A DNA stretch of 64,000 nucleotides from Basidiobolus meristosporus CBS 931.73 (lineage: Eukaryota > Basidiobolomycota > Basidiobolomycetes > Basidiobolales > Basidiobolaceae): assembly GCA_002104905.1 (NCBI GenBank), contig MCFE01000059.1, forward strand, positions 62,001 through 126,000, in the 5' to 3' direction. Positions within the stretch are counted from its first letter, which is position 1. The number at the start of each line of letters is the position of its first letter. This document shows, piece after piece, positions 1-11,224 of this stretch. The notes beneath the pieces are model-generated. The model was not told the origin of the DNA, searched no databases, and saw only the letters and a program-made list of their open reading frames with translations. Both the position numbers and the translations under genes were made by a program.

Positions 1-156
1 CTGTATATGAGACATTGTACATACATGAATGTAAGATAGAATCATGATCCCACCATAGTATGAATCATCAATAAAGTTACAGCACCATATATTTACATAT
101 ATGTAACACTCTATCCCCTTGGGTTTGAATCACCTCCATATATACCACCAAAAGCT
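1..156 (+). mobile_element. Fragment of Tnp2/CCCTA transposon (gene X upstream region)
   Basis: This stretch resembles, on the opposite strand, the region between the two divergent genes of the Tnp2-type transposon near 4900-5050. Shared landmarks are the 'ccaccatagta' block, the 'tatgtaacac' block and the start of gene X with its 'catccatatata' stretch. Copia A has inserted into this copy, so only its promoter-side edge is visible here. No gene is present in the piece itself. The homology was judged by eye. Confidence 0.55.
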
Positions 157-505
157 TGTTGTAAGAGTCTTGGAGATATTGAAAGTAACTGGGAAAACAA
201 GTAGATTATGTGGTTTTCCCTTAAGGATTTATTAAATATAATAGTAGTGTTTATACTTTTACATGGTGCTGGCATAACATGCATGTAGAATAGGTTTATG
301 AAGATCCCAAAAACATGTGTGTAAAGTTTTGGGGCTGTTTGGACAACTTTGCAAATTTCATGTTCTGAATACCTGATATTTTGGTGAAAATTCTTAAAGT
401 AAATCCCAACAAGGATTTTGGTCAGTATTCTCTAGGAACTGAAGGTAATGATCTAAGTGACTAAGTTAGGAGAATATTTAGGTGGAATTGCAAGTTCTTA
501 CAACA
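157..505 (-). repeat. 3' LTR of copia element A
   Basis: A 349-bp LTR bounded by TGTTGTAA and TTACAACA. It has the same length and content as the 3' LTR of copia B (49057-49405). The element lies on the minus strand, so this left-hand LTR is its 3' LTR. The adjoining bases 506-514 read as the polypurine tract GAGTGGGAG on the minus strand. Confidence 0.9.
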
Positions 506-2512
506 CTCCCACTCAACTAAATGTTCATACTGACTAGTCCTAATTTTAACCTAAGGTATTCAAACTTGTCTCTAGCTAATGGTTTGGTAAATATGTCTGC
601 AATATATTTGTCTGTAGGACAGCAGGCTAGGTTAGACAACTTAGTCTCTATAGCTTCATGTATGAAATTATGTCTAATATATATGTGCTTAGTTCTAGTA
701 TGAAGAGTTGGAATTCTACTAAATTGTATATATGCTTGATTATCTTAAAATAAAGTAATAGGCATTTTTTGACATAAGCCAAAATGTTTAAAAAGCTTCC
801 TTAACCACATGGCTTCTTTTGTAGCTTCACAGGCTGCCATATACTCTGCCTCTGTGGTATAGAGTGCAATGGTTGTTGCTTTCTTGAATTTCATGAAACT
901 GCTCCTTTACAGTAAGCAAAGGTGTATCCTGTGGTGGATCTACTGTCTTCCAAATTTTGTCCCCAATCAGCATTGGATTATCCCACAAGATCCTGTTCTG
1001 TATCCTTATAAGTGTATCTTAAGCAGATATCAGCAGTTTCTTTTAGGTATCTAAAAATCCGCTTAACTGCTGCAATATGATCAGATCCATATTTCTGATT
1101 GTGCTGGCTGACAACTCCCACTGAATATGAGATATCTGGATGTATTCCAAGCATGATATACATCAGACTGCCAGCCATAGATTGATAAGGAAGTCAGGGC
1201 TTTCAGATGGCACCAAGCTCTCTTGATTTGGTTGAGTTTTGACCAAGTTAAGGATTGTCTCCATTAGGGTAGCTGCTGGTTCACAGTCTTCCATTTGGTG
1301 CTTCTTTTGTATATCTTGAATATAGTTGGATTGGCTTAGGGTGATAGTCTGGGTACTTCTGTCTATGGAGAACTTTATTCCTAGGTAGCAACTAATTTTT
1401 CCTAGATCAGGTATCTTGAACTCCTTAGATAGGCTGGATTTAGTCACTTCCAATATTTCTAGGATATTGGTGGCTATAATAAGATCATCCACATAGAGAG
1501 CCAATAGAACTGGATTTGCTCTATTTGGCCTATAGTATATACTATAGTCACCATTACTTCTTTTGAAACTCAAAGATTCCAAATTAGAATCTATTTTGCA
1601 ATTCTAGTCTCTTGGTAATTGTTTGAGCCCATAAAGAGACTTTTAAGCTTGCAGACTAAATGGGGGTTATCTTGGTCAATAAACCCATCAGGCTGGTCCA
1701 TATACACATCCTCATCAAGTACTCCATTCAAAAATGCGCTTTTACATCCACTTGATGTACAAAAAACTTATATTTGGCTGCAATAGCCAATAGTAATCTG
1801 ATGGAATTAAACTTGACTACTGGTGCAAAGGTCTCAGTGTAGTCAAGTCCTGTTGTTTGAGGGTATCCTTTGGCCACAAGTCCTGCTTTGTGTCTTTCAA
1901 TTGTACCATTGACCTTGTATTTTGCCTTAAAGACCTATCTGCATCCAATAGATTTTTGATTGATTGGTATTTTGACAAAGTCCTTAGTTTGATTTTTCAT
2001 TAGGGCCTGATACTCCTCAGTCATTGCAGCTCTCCAAAACTTCATCTGAGGGCTATTAGGGCCTCTTTTATAGTCTGGGGCTCATTGATATGAACTGAGT
2101 AGGCATAAGCTAAGTTTGTTCTCTCATGGATATAGTAATTTGGGCTATTTCTAGTCTGGTGGGATCTCCAGGCATTTAATACCAGAATGCTTATTTCTGG
2201 GATATTCCTGGGCACTGCTTCAGGCCAAGTCATGGTTGTAGAGTCCTCTGGAGTGAAAAAACTCTCACTGTTTTCCTTTGATTCAATCCTGATAACTGGT
2301 GGACTTGAGATCAGACATTTGTCATTATCTGATGTCATTTTTGTGAAAGTTTTGAATTTTTATCACACAGCACATCCCTGGACTTGATCCACTTCTTGGC
2401 TCTGGCATTATAGAGTCTGTATGACTTACTCTCATTGCAGCAGCCTAAAAATATGCATTTACACTTTTTGGCTCAAATTTTGACTGATTTCCAGACAGTT
2501 TCTTGCCATTTG
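506..2512 (-). pseudogene. Copia element A pol remnant (RNase H, reverse transcriptase, integrase tail)
   Basis: Minus-strand remains of a Ty1/copia polyprotein in several frames. From right to left it shows the integrase-RT linker (2042-2338, with the PEDSTT and AYSVHI.EPQT segments shared with copia B), RT around 1163-2040 with an intact YVDDLIIAT catalytic motif near 1475-1500, then RNase H towards 520. Copia B is the close paralogue. Stops and frameshifts break it repeatedly. The upstream part (gag, protease, most of integrase) is missing because the Tnp2 transposon copy 1 abuts at 2513. The sequence breaks off within the integrase domain at the CCCTATG terminus, which suggests that the transposon inserted into this element. 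Confidence 0.88.
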
Positions 2513-3036
2513 CCCTATGAAAAATTATTGTGATGATCACATCAAAAGGCCATCACAAATTTAAAGTCCTGTGATTATGAGGTACTGCTCCTGTCAGGAC
2601 ACTGTGCAGAGACCATCAAAAAATAATTGCACCCCAGATTTCACAAAAAACTTGGTCAAAATTTTTCATCACAATAATATATAAGTGCCTTTTGATTGCT
2701 TCCCTGCCAATGTGCTCACCTTCTGATCCCAGAGACTCTATCACCTCCTATATTTGTGTGCATTGATTGGCTATTGCCTCCTTTTCACACTCCTTACTTC
2801 CTGACTCAACTGTTTCTCTTACTTTTCATGCATACAAATTGATTTATTTCCATTGAAACTTCAGTTGTACCTCAATTGCCAATTGTATTGACCTATACAA
2901 GTCCCCCATACCCTACACTAACATTATGTCCAACTGCACACTCAACAAACAACTCCATCAAAATCCACATCTCAATATGTATTTCTGCTATAAAGCTCTG
3001 GTTCCATGACTTTGGGAGGAGCCCTGTGGCTTTATG

Positions 3037-4950
3037 TCACTGTTCATTCACTGGTTCCCACATGTCCTGGTCTTCAGCTGGCACTGCAAGGTTTAGCACC
3101 TCATCTTCCAGTCTTTGCAATAAATCCTTGCAATACTCAAGTGCAATTTCTTGAGCACTGCTCTTGAAGAAGTGCTGCAACTGCTTGGTGTGCCTATTTT
3201 TGTTCAAAAATTCCACTGAAGGCATTGTGATAGTCATTTAAGTTCTTGACATTGTAGCCTTGTCTGTCAGTGGGATCTCCACTCTGTCAACAATGGAAGA
3301 TGTGGAGGCTGTGGTAGACAAATGCCTTTTTCTGCAAGCTCATCTACCCTGCTGGAGTGTAGCTCAACTGGCTGAACTTCCAATTCTTGTGAAAACAGCT
3401 TTTTTCTTGTTGGGGATTGTTCTTGGCTATGATGGGATTCAGTCTGTCCCAAGCTTGTGGAGTTAATTGGCAAGAACTGCGGTTTCTTTTGCATGCCTCC
3501 CTGTGTCAGGCTTGGGTAGACATTTTTCCTTTTACCTTTTCCTTTCTCACTTCCAGGTCTCTCATTGTAACTTTGTCTGAGTGCTTCTTGTAATGAACTA
3601 TGTTTTTCCTTTATAAATTCTGCTCTGACGCATCTGTTTTGGCCTGCTTGTCCCTTACTGGCATTCTTCTGGCCACCTAATGTTTCTTTTCTGCTTGTTT
3701 TGAGCTCTCAGCTGTAGTTGTGACGGGCTCATGTAAAAGCTGTTGGTTTTTATCAATGCCAGGTGTTTGAATGCTACTTGACTGAGTGCTTCTTGAGTGG
3801 GATTACACTTTTTCCTTGATAAATGTTGTGCTGGTGCATCCATGTCTGCCTGCTTGTCCCTAATTGGCACTCTTCCAGCTACCTGACATCTCTTTGACAC
3901 TTGTCTGGAGCCTTTGGCCCTGCTTATAAGAGGCCCTTGAGTAGGCCACTGGTTTTTAGCCACAGCACCCTTGTTCTTCTGCCTTGAATAGTTTCTGCTA
4001 TTCTTGAGATACTTTCTAAGCATACCAATGCTGGCCCATTATCTGTTTGCCCATTTGAATCCAGAATAATGCTCATGGAACAAGTCAAGTGCATTCAGCT
4101 TGGCCTTGAGCTCCTGATGGTCCCATGGTGTGCCAACCTTAAGGTGATGGCATGCTAGACTTCTGACAGCCTCTGGAATATTAGCCCACTCTTCATTATT
4201 GCACTCAACAGCTTCATGAATCTTTAATGTCCTTTGATTTTTAGGCTTTGGTATAAACATCACATTATCTCCCTCCCACACTGTGACAGGTGTTTCTGTG
4301 GGCTTTGTCTTTAGGCACTGTTGTTGTGCTTCAAAAATCTGTGTGGTGCTCCTCTACTGTTACATTAGCAAATGGCTCAATTCTTGGCTGTGACATTGAG
4401 CTACTTGAGCTCCTTCTTTGCAGTAAAGATACTGCTTTCTCTACCTGGGATATTGATTGCTCTACACATATTATCCACTCATCCTGTTTCTGGACTATTT
4501 CCTGACTTCTCTGGGCCATTGCATCTATCCTATCAGCCACTGCACCTAATTGCTTTGTTAATACTTTGGTATGAGCTGACAACATACTTGCTAATATGGG
4601 TGATGGTGATGTTATTATGGCCACTTGCTAGTCTCCAACTGAGGGTACTCTGTTTGCTACATTCTCTTCTGCCTGAGCATAGTAGTCAACTTGTGGCTCC
4701 ACGGAGATTCTCAATTGCCTACTTGACTGAGAGCCTGAGGGGTCCACCTTATTACCTTCAGTGAACACACTGTCAGCCTTGCCTTTTTGAATGTAGCCCT
4801 GCTTGTTGCAATGAGTGTCAAAGCAAGCAGTTGTCCAACAGTTCTTCTGCTGTGGTTGGTGGTAGGGCTTGGTTGGGAAGCAGATGACTTTGCTTTATTT
4901 TTTGGCAGCATATATATGGATGAGAGTCCAACCAAAGAGGAAATAGTGTT
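3037..4950 (-). pseudogene. Gene X, accessory protein of the Tnp2 transposon, copy 1 (broken)
   Basis: I do not recognise the family. The reading frame is broken into five or more pieces: 4711-4935 (basic N-terminal part), 4331-4624 (heptad-like, probably coiled coil, with a Ser run and a Gln/Arg-rich end), 4039-4281 (contains the WANIPEAVRSLACHHL segment), 3655-4023 (highly basic) and 3267-3494/3037-3237 (C-terminal, with HFFKSSAQE and EYCKDLLQRL). The same pieces recur in order at 14427-15207, 41339-43330 and 55699-56200, so this is a real transposon-borne gene and not a chance frame. By position it corresponds to the second, DNA-binding protein of CACTA elements (TnpA-like). That role is inference. 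Confidence 0.6.
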
Positions 4951-5133
4951 ACATATACGTGTGTATGCGGTGCCACAATGTTATTTATAACACTTACTAT
5001 GGTGGGTCTTCAGTGAATCTTATATTCTTGCAGGTGCCATGTCTCAAATACAAGACTGTCTTAAATTCACATGTGTATTGACCACAAAGTGATATAATAG
5101 TGTTACCTTGTTGAAGGTCAAGCTGTTTGCCCA
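4951..5133. promoter_or_regulatory. Divergent promoter region between gene X and Tnp2
   Basis: Roughly 180-200 bp separate the start of gene X on the minus strand from the first transposase-strand frames. The region is conserved, inverted, around 41230-41340 and partly at 1-156. It contains repeated 'tatatat/catatatatg' AT stretches that could serve as TATA elements, but no specific site can be assigned with confidence. Confidence 0.4.
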
Positions 5134-6764
5134 ATGGACAAGACTACTTTGACTCAACACCATAAGAGAAGTGAAAAAGACCATGTGGCAATGGTAGCAA
5201 GCCTCTCAGCCACAAAGCATGCAGACAGCATGGTAAGTATTACAAGGATCATGGGCAGTGTTTTGTTACACAAGGCAAATTTGGCCATTCATCAGTCACA
5301 ACTGTACCAACATTATCTTGCCAGCCAGCCCATACTTCTATATTAGCACCTGGCCACCTTTGTCACCTTATGCAAACTGAGTCAGGTGAGCTTCTGACAC
5401 CTTTAGGCTCACCATTGCCTTCTGAGTATGGCACACAGAGTGATAGCTCTGATGAGGAAGGCTCACTGGTGGATTGTGAGCCTATCTCCCCTAATAATAG
5501 TACCATGCATGAGCCTGGTCAAGTCCCAATATGCAATGAGACAATACCTGTTGAAAAAATTGCCAAGGATACTTTATGGAGCCAAGCCAGCCCTGTAATC
5601 CATCTACTGGTGAATGATATAATATTGTTGCTAGAGAAGTGGTGTGTTTCCACCTATACCAGTAATAGGGGCTTTGAGGATTTATTACTACTTCTTGCCA
5701 AAATCATATGAGGATGCAACTTACCATGTACATGGTATAAGTGGACAACCATCATGTGGCTGGCAACATATGACCCAGACACTATCCTGATTCCAGTATG
5801 TGTTAACAGCTGCATGGCACTCACATCCAAAAATGCTACCATTGCAACGTGTTCAAATTGTCAGGAATCCACTACCATTGAGGGAAAACATTGTTCACAC
5901 TCTGGATATATTCCAGTAATACCCCATCTGAAGAAGCTCATAAAGTCTGACAAATATTGCAAAGCTATAAGGTACCCCACTCAGTTTCAATCAAGCACAA
6001 ACATATCCAATATATTCAATGGCAAACATTACATACAGCCAAGAAGCAAGGGCTACTTTGAAGGGATGTATGCCCATGCCTTGGCCTTAGCGCTTGATGG
6101 ATTCTTACTAAACAGGTACTCTATCAGCAAATCCTGCTGGCCACTGATTCTTATCACCTGAATCTGCTGCCCATCTCACAGTATCAGAGCAAAAATCTGA
6201 TGGTAGTCTCACTGGTATTGGGTCCTAAATCACAATCCAGCCTGGATAGCTACCTATATCCATTGCTGGATGAATTTGGTATATTTTCCAGCAGAATAGC
6301 AGTTAGTGGCTATCATGTAAAAGCACAAATTATTATCTGCATTGGAGACACCCTAGCCATCAGCAAGATAACCGGCTTTTCTGGGCACAATGGACAGTAT
6401 TGCTGTCAAATGTGTAAGATCCAGGAGATTTACTCCATAACTCACACACATTATTATTACCCAAATACCAGCATTAAGAACATAATCAACCCACAGAGAG
6501 AATGTACAGAAGTCAGCATGCAATTGCAGCAAAGTTGGCAAGCTATAAGCCATTGGCCAGAACATAGAATCAATTGGAAATCAGAGATACTTAAGATAGA
6601 GAGTGTGTTTGAGCAAAACCTATCCACTGTGGGCAATGCATTTACTTTTCAGTAATATCTCTATACTGATGAACAAGTTGTTCATGGAGCATTTCAAGCT
6701 GAATGAGCTCTTAGAGATACTGGAGAAGTTCAAAAGAACTGCCATGATATTACAGAGAATCCAC
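5134..6764 (+). pseudogene. Tnp2-family transposase, copy 1 (N-terminal and central part)
   Basis: Frames 5134-5346, 5370-5711, 5754-6161, 6200-6655 and 6603-6764 together resemble fungal Tnp2-type (PF02992-like) transposases. An acidic N-terminal part is followed by a short zinc-binding-like block (VCVNSCMAL then CSNCQES, near 5795-5870). Then come the conserved LxLDGF-type core near 6090 and the GDTLAISKITGFSGHNGQYCC block near 6345-6410, where these families carry a catalytic Asp and a Cys/His cluster. Stops and frameshifts separate the pieces, and the LTR at 6765 cuts off the C-terminal part. Matching pieces lie at 36087-36636, 40528-41230 and 52305-54777. Confidence 0.75.
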
Positions 6765-7135
6765 TGTGGCTTATCACTTACTGTACTTGGTGAGTGGGAG
6801 AGCTTGTAGTTCAAGTTGGTACCACTTGTTTCAGAATAGCATCCAATAGAAGGTAGCAAGGTAATAAAGACTTGGGTTTATTCCATCCAAATCTTGCTGT
6901 TCTCTCACTTGGTTCAATTGGCCATATATATCACTTGGAGGGGCTTAGATAATAGATAATGTGTTATAAAATAGGGGTGTGAACACCTTCATTTTATGGT
7001 AAGTGTTCTAACTGGATAAGGGCAGGAAAAGGAGGGAGGATATGTGGGGGAATCATAGGGAGAGTACTGGGGGACTCTGGGTAGGACTCTGGGGAGAACT
7101 CTTGGGTAAAGAGTGGGTGCAACATTCAGTACTCA
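6765..7135 (-). repeat. LTR of gypsy element D' (3' LTR)
   Basis: A 371-bp LTR starting TGTGGCTTATC and ending GTACTCA on the plus strand. A nearly full second copy without internal sequence is the solo LTR at 53579-53954. It is inserted in Tnp2 copy 1. Bases to its right are internal sequence of an element whose integrase lies on the minus strand, which makes this the 3' LTR. Confidence 0.75.
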
Positions 7136-7181
7136 CATATCCCAGGGGTTAAGAGGGAGCTTTGTCCTCAAAGTTCATTGA

Positions 7182-8372
7182 CTAACTTGCATCTCCAGGG
7201 TTAATTTTGTTTACAGAGCATGGGGAGTCACAAAAGTACCATTGCTGGTTGTCACTTGTGAGGGGGTTGTGGGCAAGTATCTGATACCATTTGGCAGCAG
7301 AGTTGGGTGTAGCTTGCGTTGCTTGAGGGATGTTTTCCACAGGGCCAAGCAATTGGCAAGCCATAGGGTTCTGGGTAAGTTCCATGGGAGGGTCAAAGAA
7401 CAAGAAGAGGTGCAATAACGCAATAAAGTCTTGCTTCTTTATCTTGCAAACATTGTTGGGGCTTGTCCTTGTTGTGTTCAACATGACAGTGAAGGTTCTT
7501 TTGAAGAGGGCGTACACTTGGTCAGCAGTCACCTGTTGTTGATAACAAGTTTTTGCTTCTTCCAAGATGTATTGTAGTTCTTCTGTAGAGACTGTGATGC
7601 AATCAAGGCGCTTTTGCACTTGCCTCATGGTTTCTATAGAGTCCATAGTGGTTTCTTTGGCCTCTTGGAGCTGGACTTCGTACTGTTTTCTGAGTTGTCC
7701 TATGGTAAACCACTGCAACAATTGTGACACAACAATTTGGTGGATTGCATGGGTCAACTGGCTGGTGTATTTAATACATTTGCATATCTTCTCTAGGATG
7801 GTTCCTTCTTAAAATGTGGTTCAAGATGTGTTCAAATTTCTCAGAGGAGTCCTTCAATCAGGAATTCTACTTCTGGTGCTCTTGTGGCTGGTGCCAGGTC
7901 TGTGTATACCTCAACAACTGTGGAACCTATTAATGGCAAGTATGCATCAAAACCAGGGGGCTCTTGAGGCCTTGTGAGGGTGCAACAGCTGATTCCTACA
8001 TCCTCTGTCTGCCTGTGTCCAGTATGGATACAGGAATCAGAGCTGTGTCATTCTCCTTTATGATCAAGGAACCTCCTCTCAGGTGGTGCATGGTCTTCTT
8101 GTAAGTATCTTCATACTTTGTATTGGCATGGGTAGCCTGTCTTATCCCTCTCTGATTGTGTCTTGTATCAATGTGACTGCTCTGGCAAACAACTCTTTAT
8201 AGGTGCCTCTTGTTGTTTGTAATGCTTGTACCATATCTCTCAACACTTGCTGGTTGGTCTTGATTTTGATATCATCTTGATTCTTGCTGGTGAGAGGGGT
8301 ATCACCAGTTTCATGCAAACAGTTTCCTTTGGTGCTTTCCATATGCATTCTTTTGTTCTCCCTTTTGGGCAA
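7182..8372 (-). pseudogene. Unidentified post-pol coding region of gypsy D'
   Basis: Two minus-strand frames lie between the integrase end (about 8490) and the 3' LTR. One (8142-8372, 76 codons) is rich in Lys/Thr/Gln. The other (7182-7757, 191 codons) has a long Glu/Gln/Lys-rich heptad-like stretch that is probably a coiled coil, followed by LLHLFLFFDPP and a Trp-containing C-terminus. About 1.3 kb of coding-like sequence after pol is unusual for fungal gypsy elements. It could be a relocated gag-like gene, a third ORF or captured sequence. I see no signal peptide or convincing membrane anchor, so an envelope-like role is not supported. Confidence 0.45.
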
Positions 8373-8489
8373 ACTTACTTGTGCATATCACTTGTACCTA
8401 TATCAATTAAAATGTTCTCTAACAAACTTTGTATGTATCCCATGCCTTCCTCTATCCTTGTCCTGATAATTGTTTAATCACACTTTGGC

Positions 8490-8790
8490 TTCAATGATGA
8501 TTGGTCAATCATCATGAAGCAGCTTCAGATGGACTGACGCTATGTTGCTGATTGTCTTATTGTTCAAGGTGATGGTATACATTGGTCTGTGGTCCAAACT
8601 AATAATGGTGCAAGGGCCAATCCATTGAGGTGTAAATTGTGGGCAAAACTTGAGGCCTGCAATGGTTTGGTTATACCACCCCTTATTGCCTGGTTTCCAC
8701 TTCTTTCTTGTAAGTATCTCATTTGTGGGTGGTGTGGGAAGGTGCTAGTTAACATTTTCAAGTACTTTTATGTATAGGTGGGCAATACAG
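8490..8790 (-). pseudogene. Gypsy D' integrase C-terminal fragment
   Basis: Read on the minus strand, about 8490-8765 gives a frame with the GPC..ISLDHRPMYTI pattern and a terminal 'ASVHLKLLHDD' block. This is the SH3-like C-terminal end of a Ty3/gypsy integrase. It stops near 8490. Upstream pol sequence is missing because gypsy A begins at 8791. Confidence 0.6.
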
Positions 8791-9028
8791 TGTAGTGGGG
8801 TAACAATGACGCCCACTGACAGATGTGCTCATTCCCATATTTTCTACTTCCCTATATCTCTACCACACTTATTTTAGTTTTATCCCATTTGTCTTACCTG
8901 ATCATTACTATCCCATAAGCTGGTTGACTATCACACCTGCTTACCTTATTGCATAAATTATCACTCACTTTATGTAAGATTACTAGCTGTGAGTGCTTCT
9001 ATATATACCAATGTGGGGGGTTCATACA
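8791..9028 (+). repeat. 5' LTR of gypsy A (right boundary approximate)
   Basis: Starts TGTAGTGGGGT and matches the 3' LTR stub at 14029-14095 and the inverted solo LTR at 52018-52302. The right end is set at a possible ...TTCATACA and is uncertain, because the two LTR copies diverge before it and the 3' copy is truncated. No tRNA primer site could be recognised. Confidence 0.65.
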
Positions 9029-9089
9029 AGCTCCCTAGGACCCAACAAGATTTACCTGAAGATTTGAGCCATTATCCATGTATTGAAAA

Positions 9090-10256
9090 GTGACCTCCAA
9101 TATTATCAAGATTACAACACCAACCTACCTGCCCAAAATGAATTCTATGCCATTACCACTCTCATATGGAGCCCCACAGTTTGATGGAAAGAATGTGGAA
9201 AGCTTCATATTCAAATGGGATATGCTCTGCTACATGTGCAGCCTATCTGAACAAGAAATGGCTGTAGACTTCCCCTACTACTGCACCAATGATATTACCA
9301 CTAAGCTTCTCAGGCAAGGAGACATTCTCACTGACTGGACCTCAATGAAGACCTACCTACAGACCAAGTATGGTAAACCCCAAATATACTACAGAATTGA
9401 AGACCTCAGACACATTGGAAGGGCTGGACTTTCCAAGCTACCACTTGAAGAGTTCATTCAGCAGTATGAAGATATGGCCAAGCCACTCCTAGAGTCCCAG
9501 ACTATAGCTGAGTTTACCATGACACTTTACCTTGCACAAGGGCTTCCTCAGGATTTGGCAAGGAAACTTGACTTACATGCAGCCAAGGATGACAAGTCTG
9601 GCATTCCTTGCTTTGCAGAGATGAAATGTGTCCTCCTAGAGGCAAAGCAAACTTCCACCTTCATGATACTCCTGACATCTAATCTGCCAGACCAGTCAAC
9701 CAAGGAGCCAAGGAGTGCTGATGCTGACACTCAGACCTACACTACCAACAGAATTGACCAACTTGCAGAACAGCTACAAACGCTAGCCCTCAAGATTAAT
9801 GGCTCAGCTGAAGTAGCTATTGAGGGCCAAAGACCTTTACCCAGACACAGCATCTGGTGTGACTCTACTCAACATGCCAGACAAGAATGCTCAGAGCTTA
9901 GTCAGCTACTCACAGAAGGAGCAGTACAGTTTGATGCTGATGGAATGCTTGCTGACAAGGAAGGAAGAAGGATTCCCACTAATATCCAAAGAGGATGGAT
10001 GAGAGTCCTTTTCCAGAAATCTGACTCAGCAACTAGAAAGATTACTGTTGATGCCCCTATTGGGACTCATACAGTGAATCCAAGCAGCCCTGACAACAGA
10101 CAATACAAAGTTGATGCCTTTGCTACCAAAAGACACCTCCCTGAAGAACCTGCCAAACCCATCCTTATAAGACCACAATTTGAAGAACCTGAAGTGTTAT
10201 TGACAGGTGCCCTAGTATGCTGCCCACCCAAGATCTGTTGCCACACTTTCAGATGA
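9090..10256 (+). pseudogene. Gypsy A gag (388 codons)
   Basis: A retrotransposon Gag-type protein. Residues about 25-170 hold the capsid-like helical region (SYGAPQFDGKNVESFIFKW, DWTSMKTYL, LPLEEFIQQYEDM). Around residues 250-262 lies a degenerate zinc-knuckle-like CDSTQHARQEC, from which the canonical first Cys/His spacing has decayed. The frame is long and open, but it ends in a different frame from the protease downstream (10217-11029). It must therefore have been expressed by frameshifting or been disrupted; I favour disruption. Start chosen at the first ATG after the LTR. Confidence 0.75.
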
Positions 10257-11029
10257 CCTCAAAGACAGCAAGCTACTCAAGCCCTCAACTGATTACTGAG
10301 AAGCTGCTGAAGCAGAACCTCACTTTGTTGGTTGGAGAAATCATGAGTGTATCCCCATCTGTTAGGAAGACCATTGATGAGCAGCTTAGAACAAGACAAC
10401 AAGCTGTTGAACATATGGACACCCATATTATTCAGACAAACCATGAAGACCACCAAAAGTATGACAACACTACTGAATATAAGACCTTTTAATCAGTTGC
10501 AACTGCTGTGGTGAAAGGATATATATATGATGACCCTGTTGACTGCCATATTGACAGTGGCTCAGAGATTTGTGTTGTGCTGCTAGTCTCCTGGAAGACA
10601 CTTAGAAGCAAGGAGCTACTGCCTGTTGATTGTGATATTGGATGGAACATGACTGATGCAAGCTCAGGATCTAGTCAACTCTATGGTATAGTGCACAAGT
10701 TCCCTATTGAGGTCCAAGGAATCAAGGTCTGGCTTCCCCTCTTCATCTGCCAGAGGGCAAACTTTGACCTTCTACTAGGTAGACCATGGGAAATCAGTAC
10801 CAAGGCTACAACTACCAACTATTCTGATGGGTCAGTATGGTACAACATACAAGGATCCAACCCAAGACTACAGTCAACCTTCTGTTGTGCAACACTCAAC
10901 AACAAGAGGACACATACTGCCTGCCAGAAGACACATCTTATTATAGAAGAAGATGAGGAGCCTGACAGTATATACCCCAACATTTGGAGCTGCTCATTAG
11001 GTATACAGGACCAGATGGCTATGGTTTGA
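10217..11029 (+). pseudogene. Gypsy A protease region
   Basis: The frames 10217-10492 and 10508-11029 carry the linker and a retropepsin-like domain. The active-site triad reads HIDSGSE (near 10548-10570), and the flap/second strand ends in FDLLLGRPWE near 10768-10795, the usual gypsy pattern. A stop near 10490 separates the two pieces. Product: the aspartic protease that would process the Gag-Pol precursor in virus-like particles. Confidence 0.78.
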
Positions 11030-11224
11030 ACAAAAAACAAGACAGTAGAACAGAAGATTAGACCATCACTTACACCTTTGACTGATGGATCTTGTCCCGC
11101 TGATTACATTAGACCACCAGAAGAAACACCAGAAGATATACAACTTACACCTAAGAGACTGAAGCAACTAATCATTGGTGATGGAAACCTAACACAAGAG
11201 GAGATATGATAATTTGAAAAATCC

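Larger units (their letters stand above)
2513..6764 (+). mobile_element. CACTA/EnSpm-like (Tnp2) transposon, copy 1
   Basis: The longest contiguous copy of this family. The left terminus is CCCTATGAAAAATTATTG at 2513. The same motif begins at 14096 and a diverged one ends at 56556, and the opposite end type is seen at 55698. Inside, gene X runs leftwards (about 4950 to 3037) and the Tnp2-type transposase runs rightwards (from about 5134-5370). The right part of the transposase and the right terminus are missing because the LTR of gypsy D' starts at 6765 within the gene. Two divergent genes plus CCCTA-type ends are what one expects of the CMC (CACTA/Mirage/Chapaev) superfamily. The superfamily assignment rests on the transposase and the end sequence. 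Confidence 0.8.

Noticed and set aside
978-1178. Minus-strand frame as a separate small gene
   Set aside because: It is the RNase H part of copia A (shares GSLMYIMLG and RYLKETADICL with copia B).
7182-7757. Envelope glycoprotein of an errantivirus-like element
   Set aside because: No signal peptide, no transmembrane anchor and no furin-like site visible; retained only as an unidentified post-pol ORF.
9548-9730. Minus-strand 60-codon frame inside gypsy A gag
   Set aside because: Shadow of the long gag frame on the plus strand.
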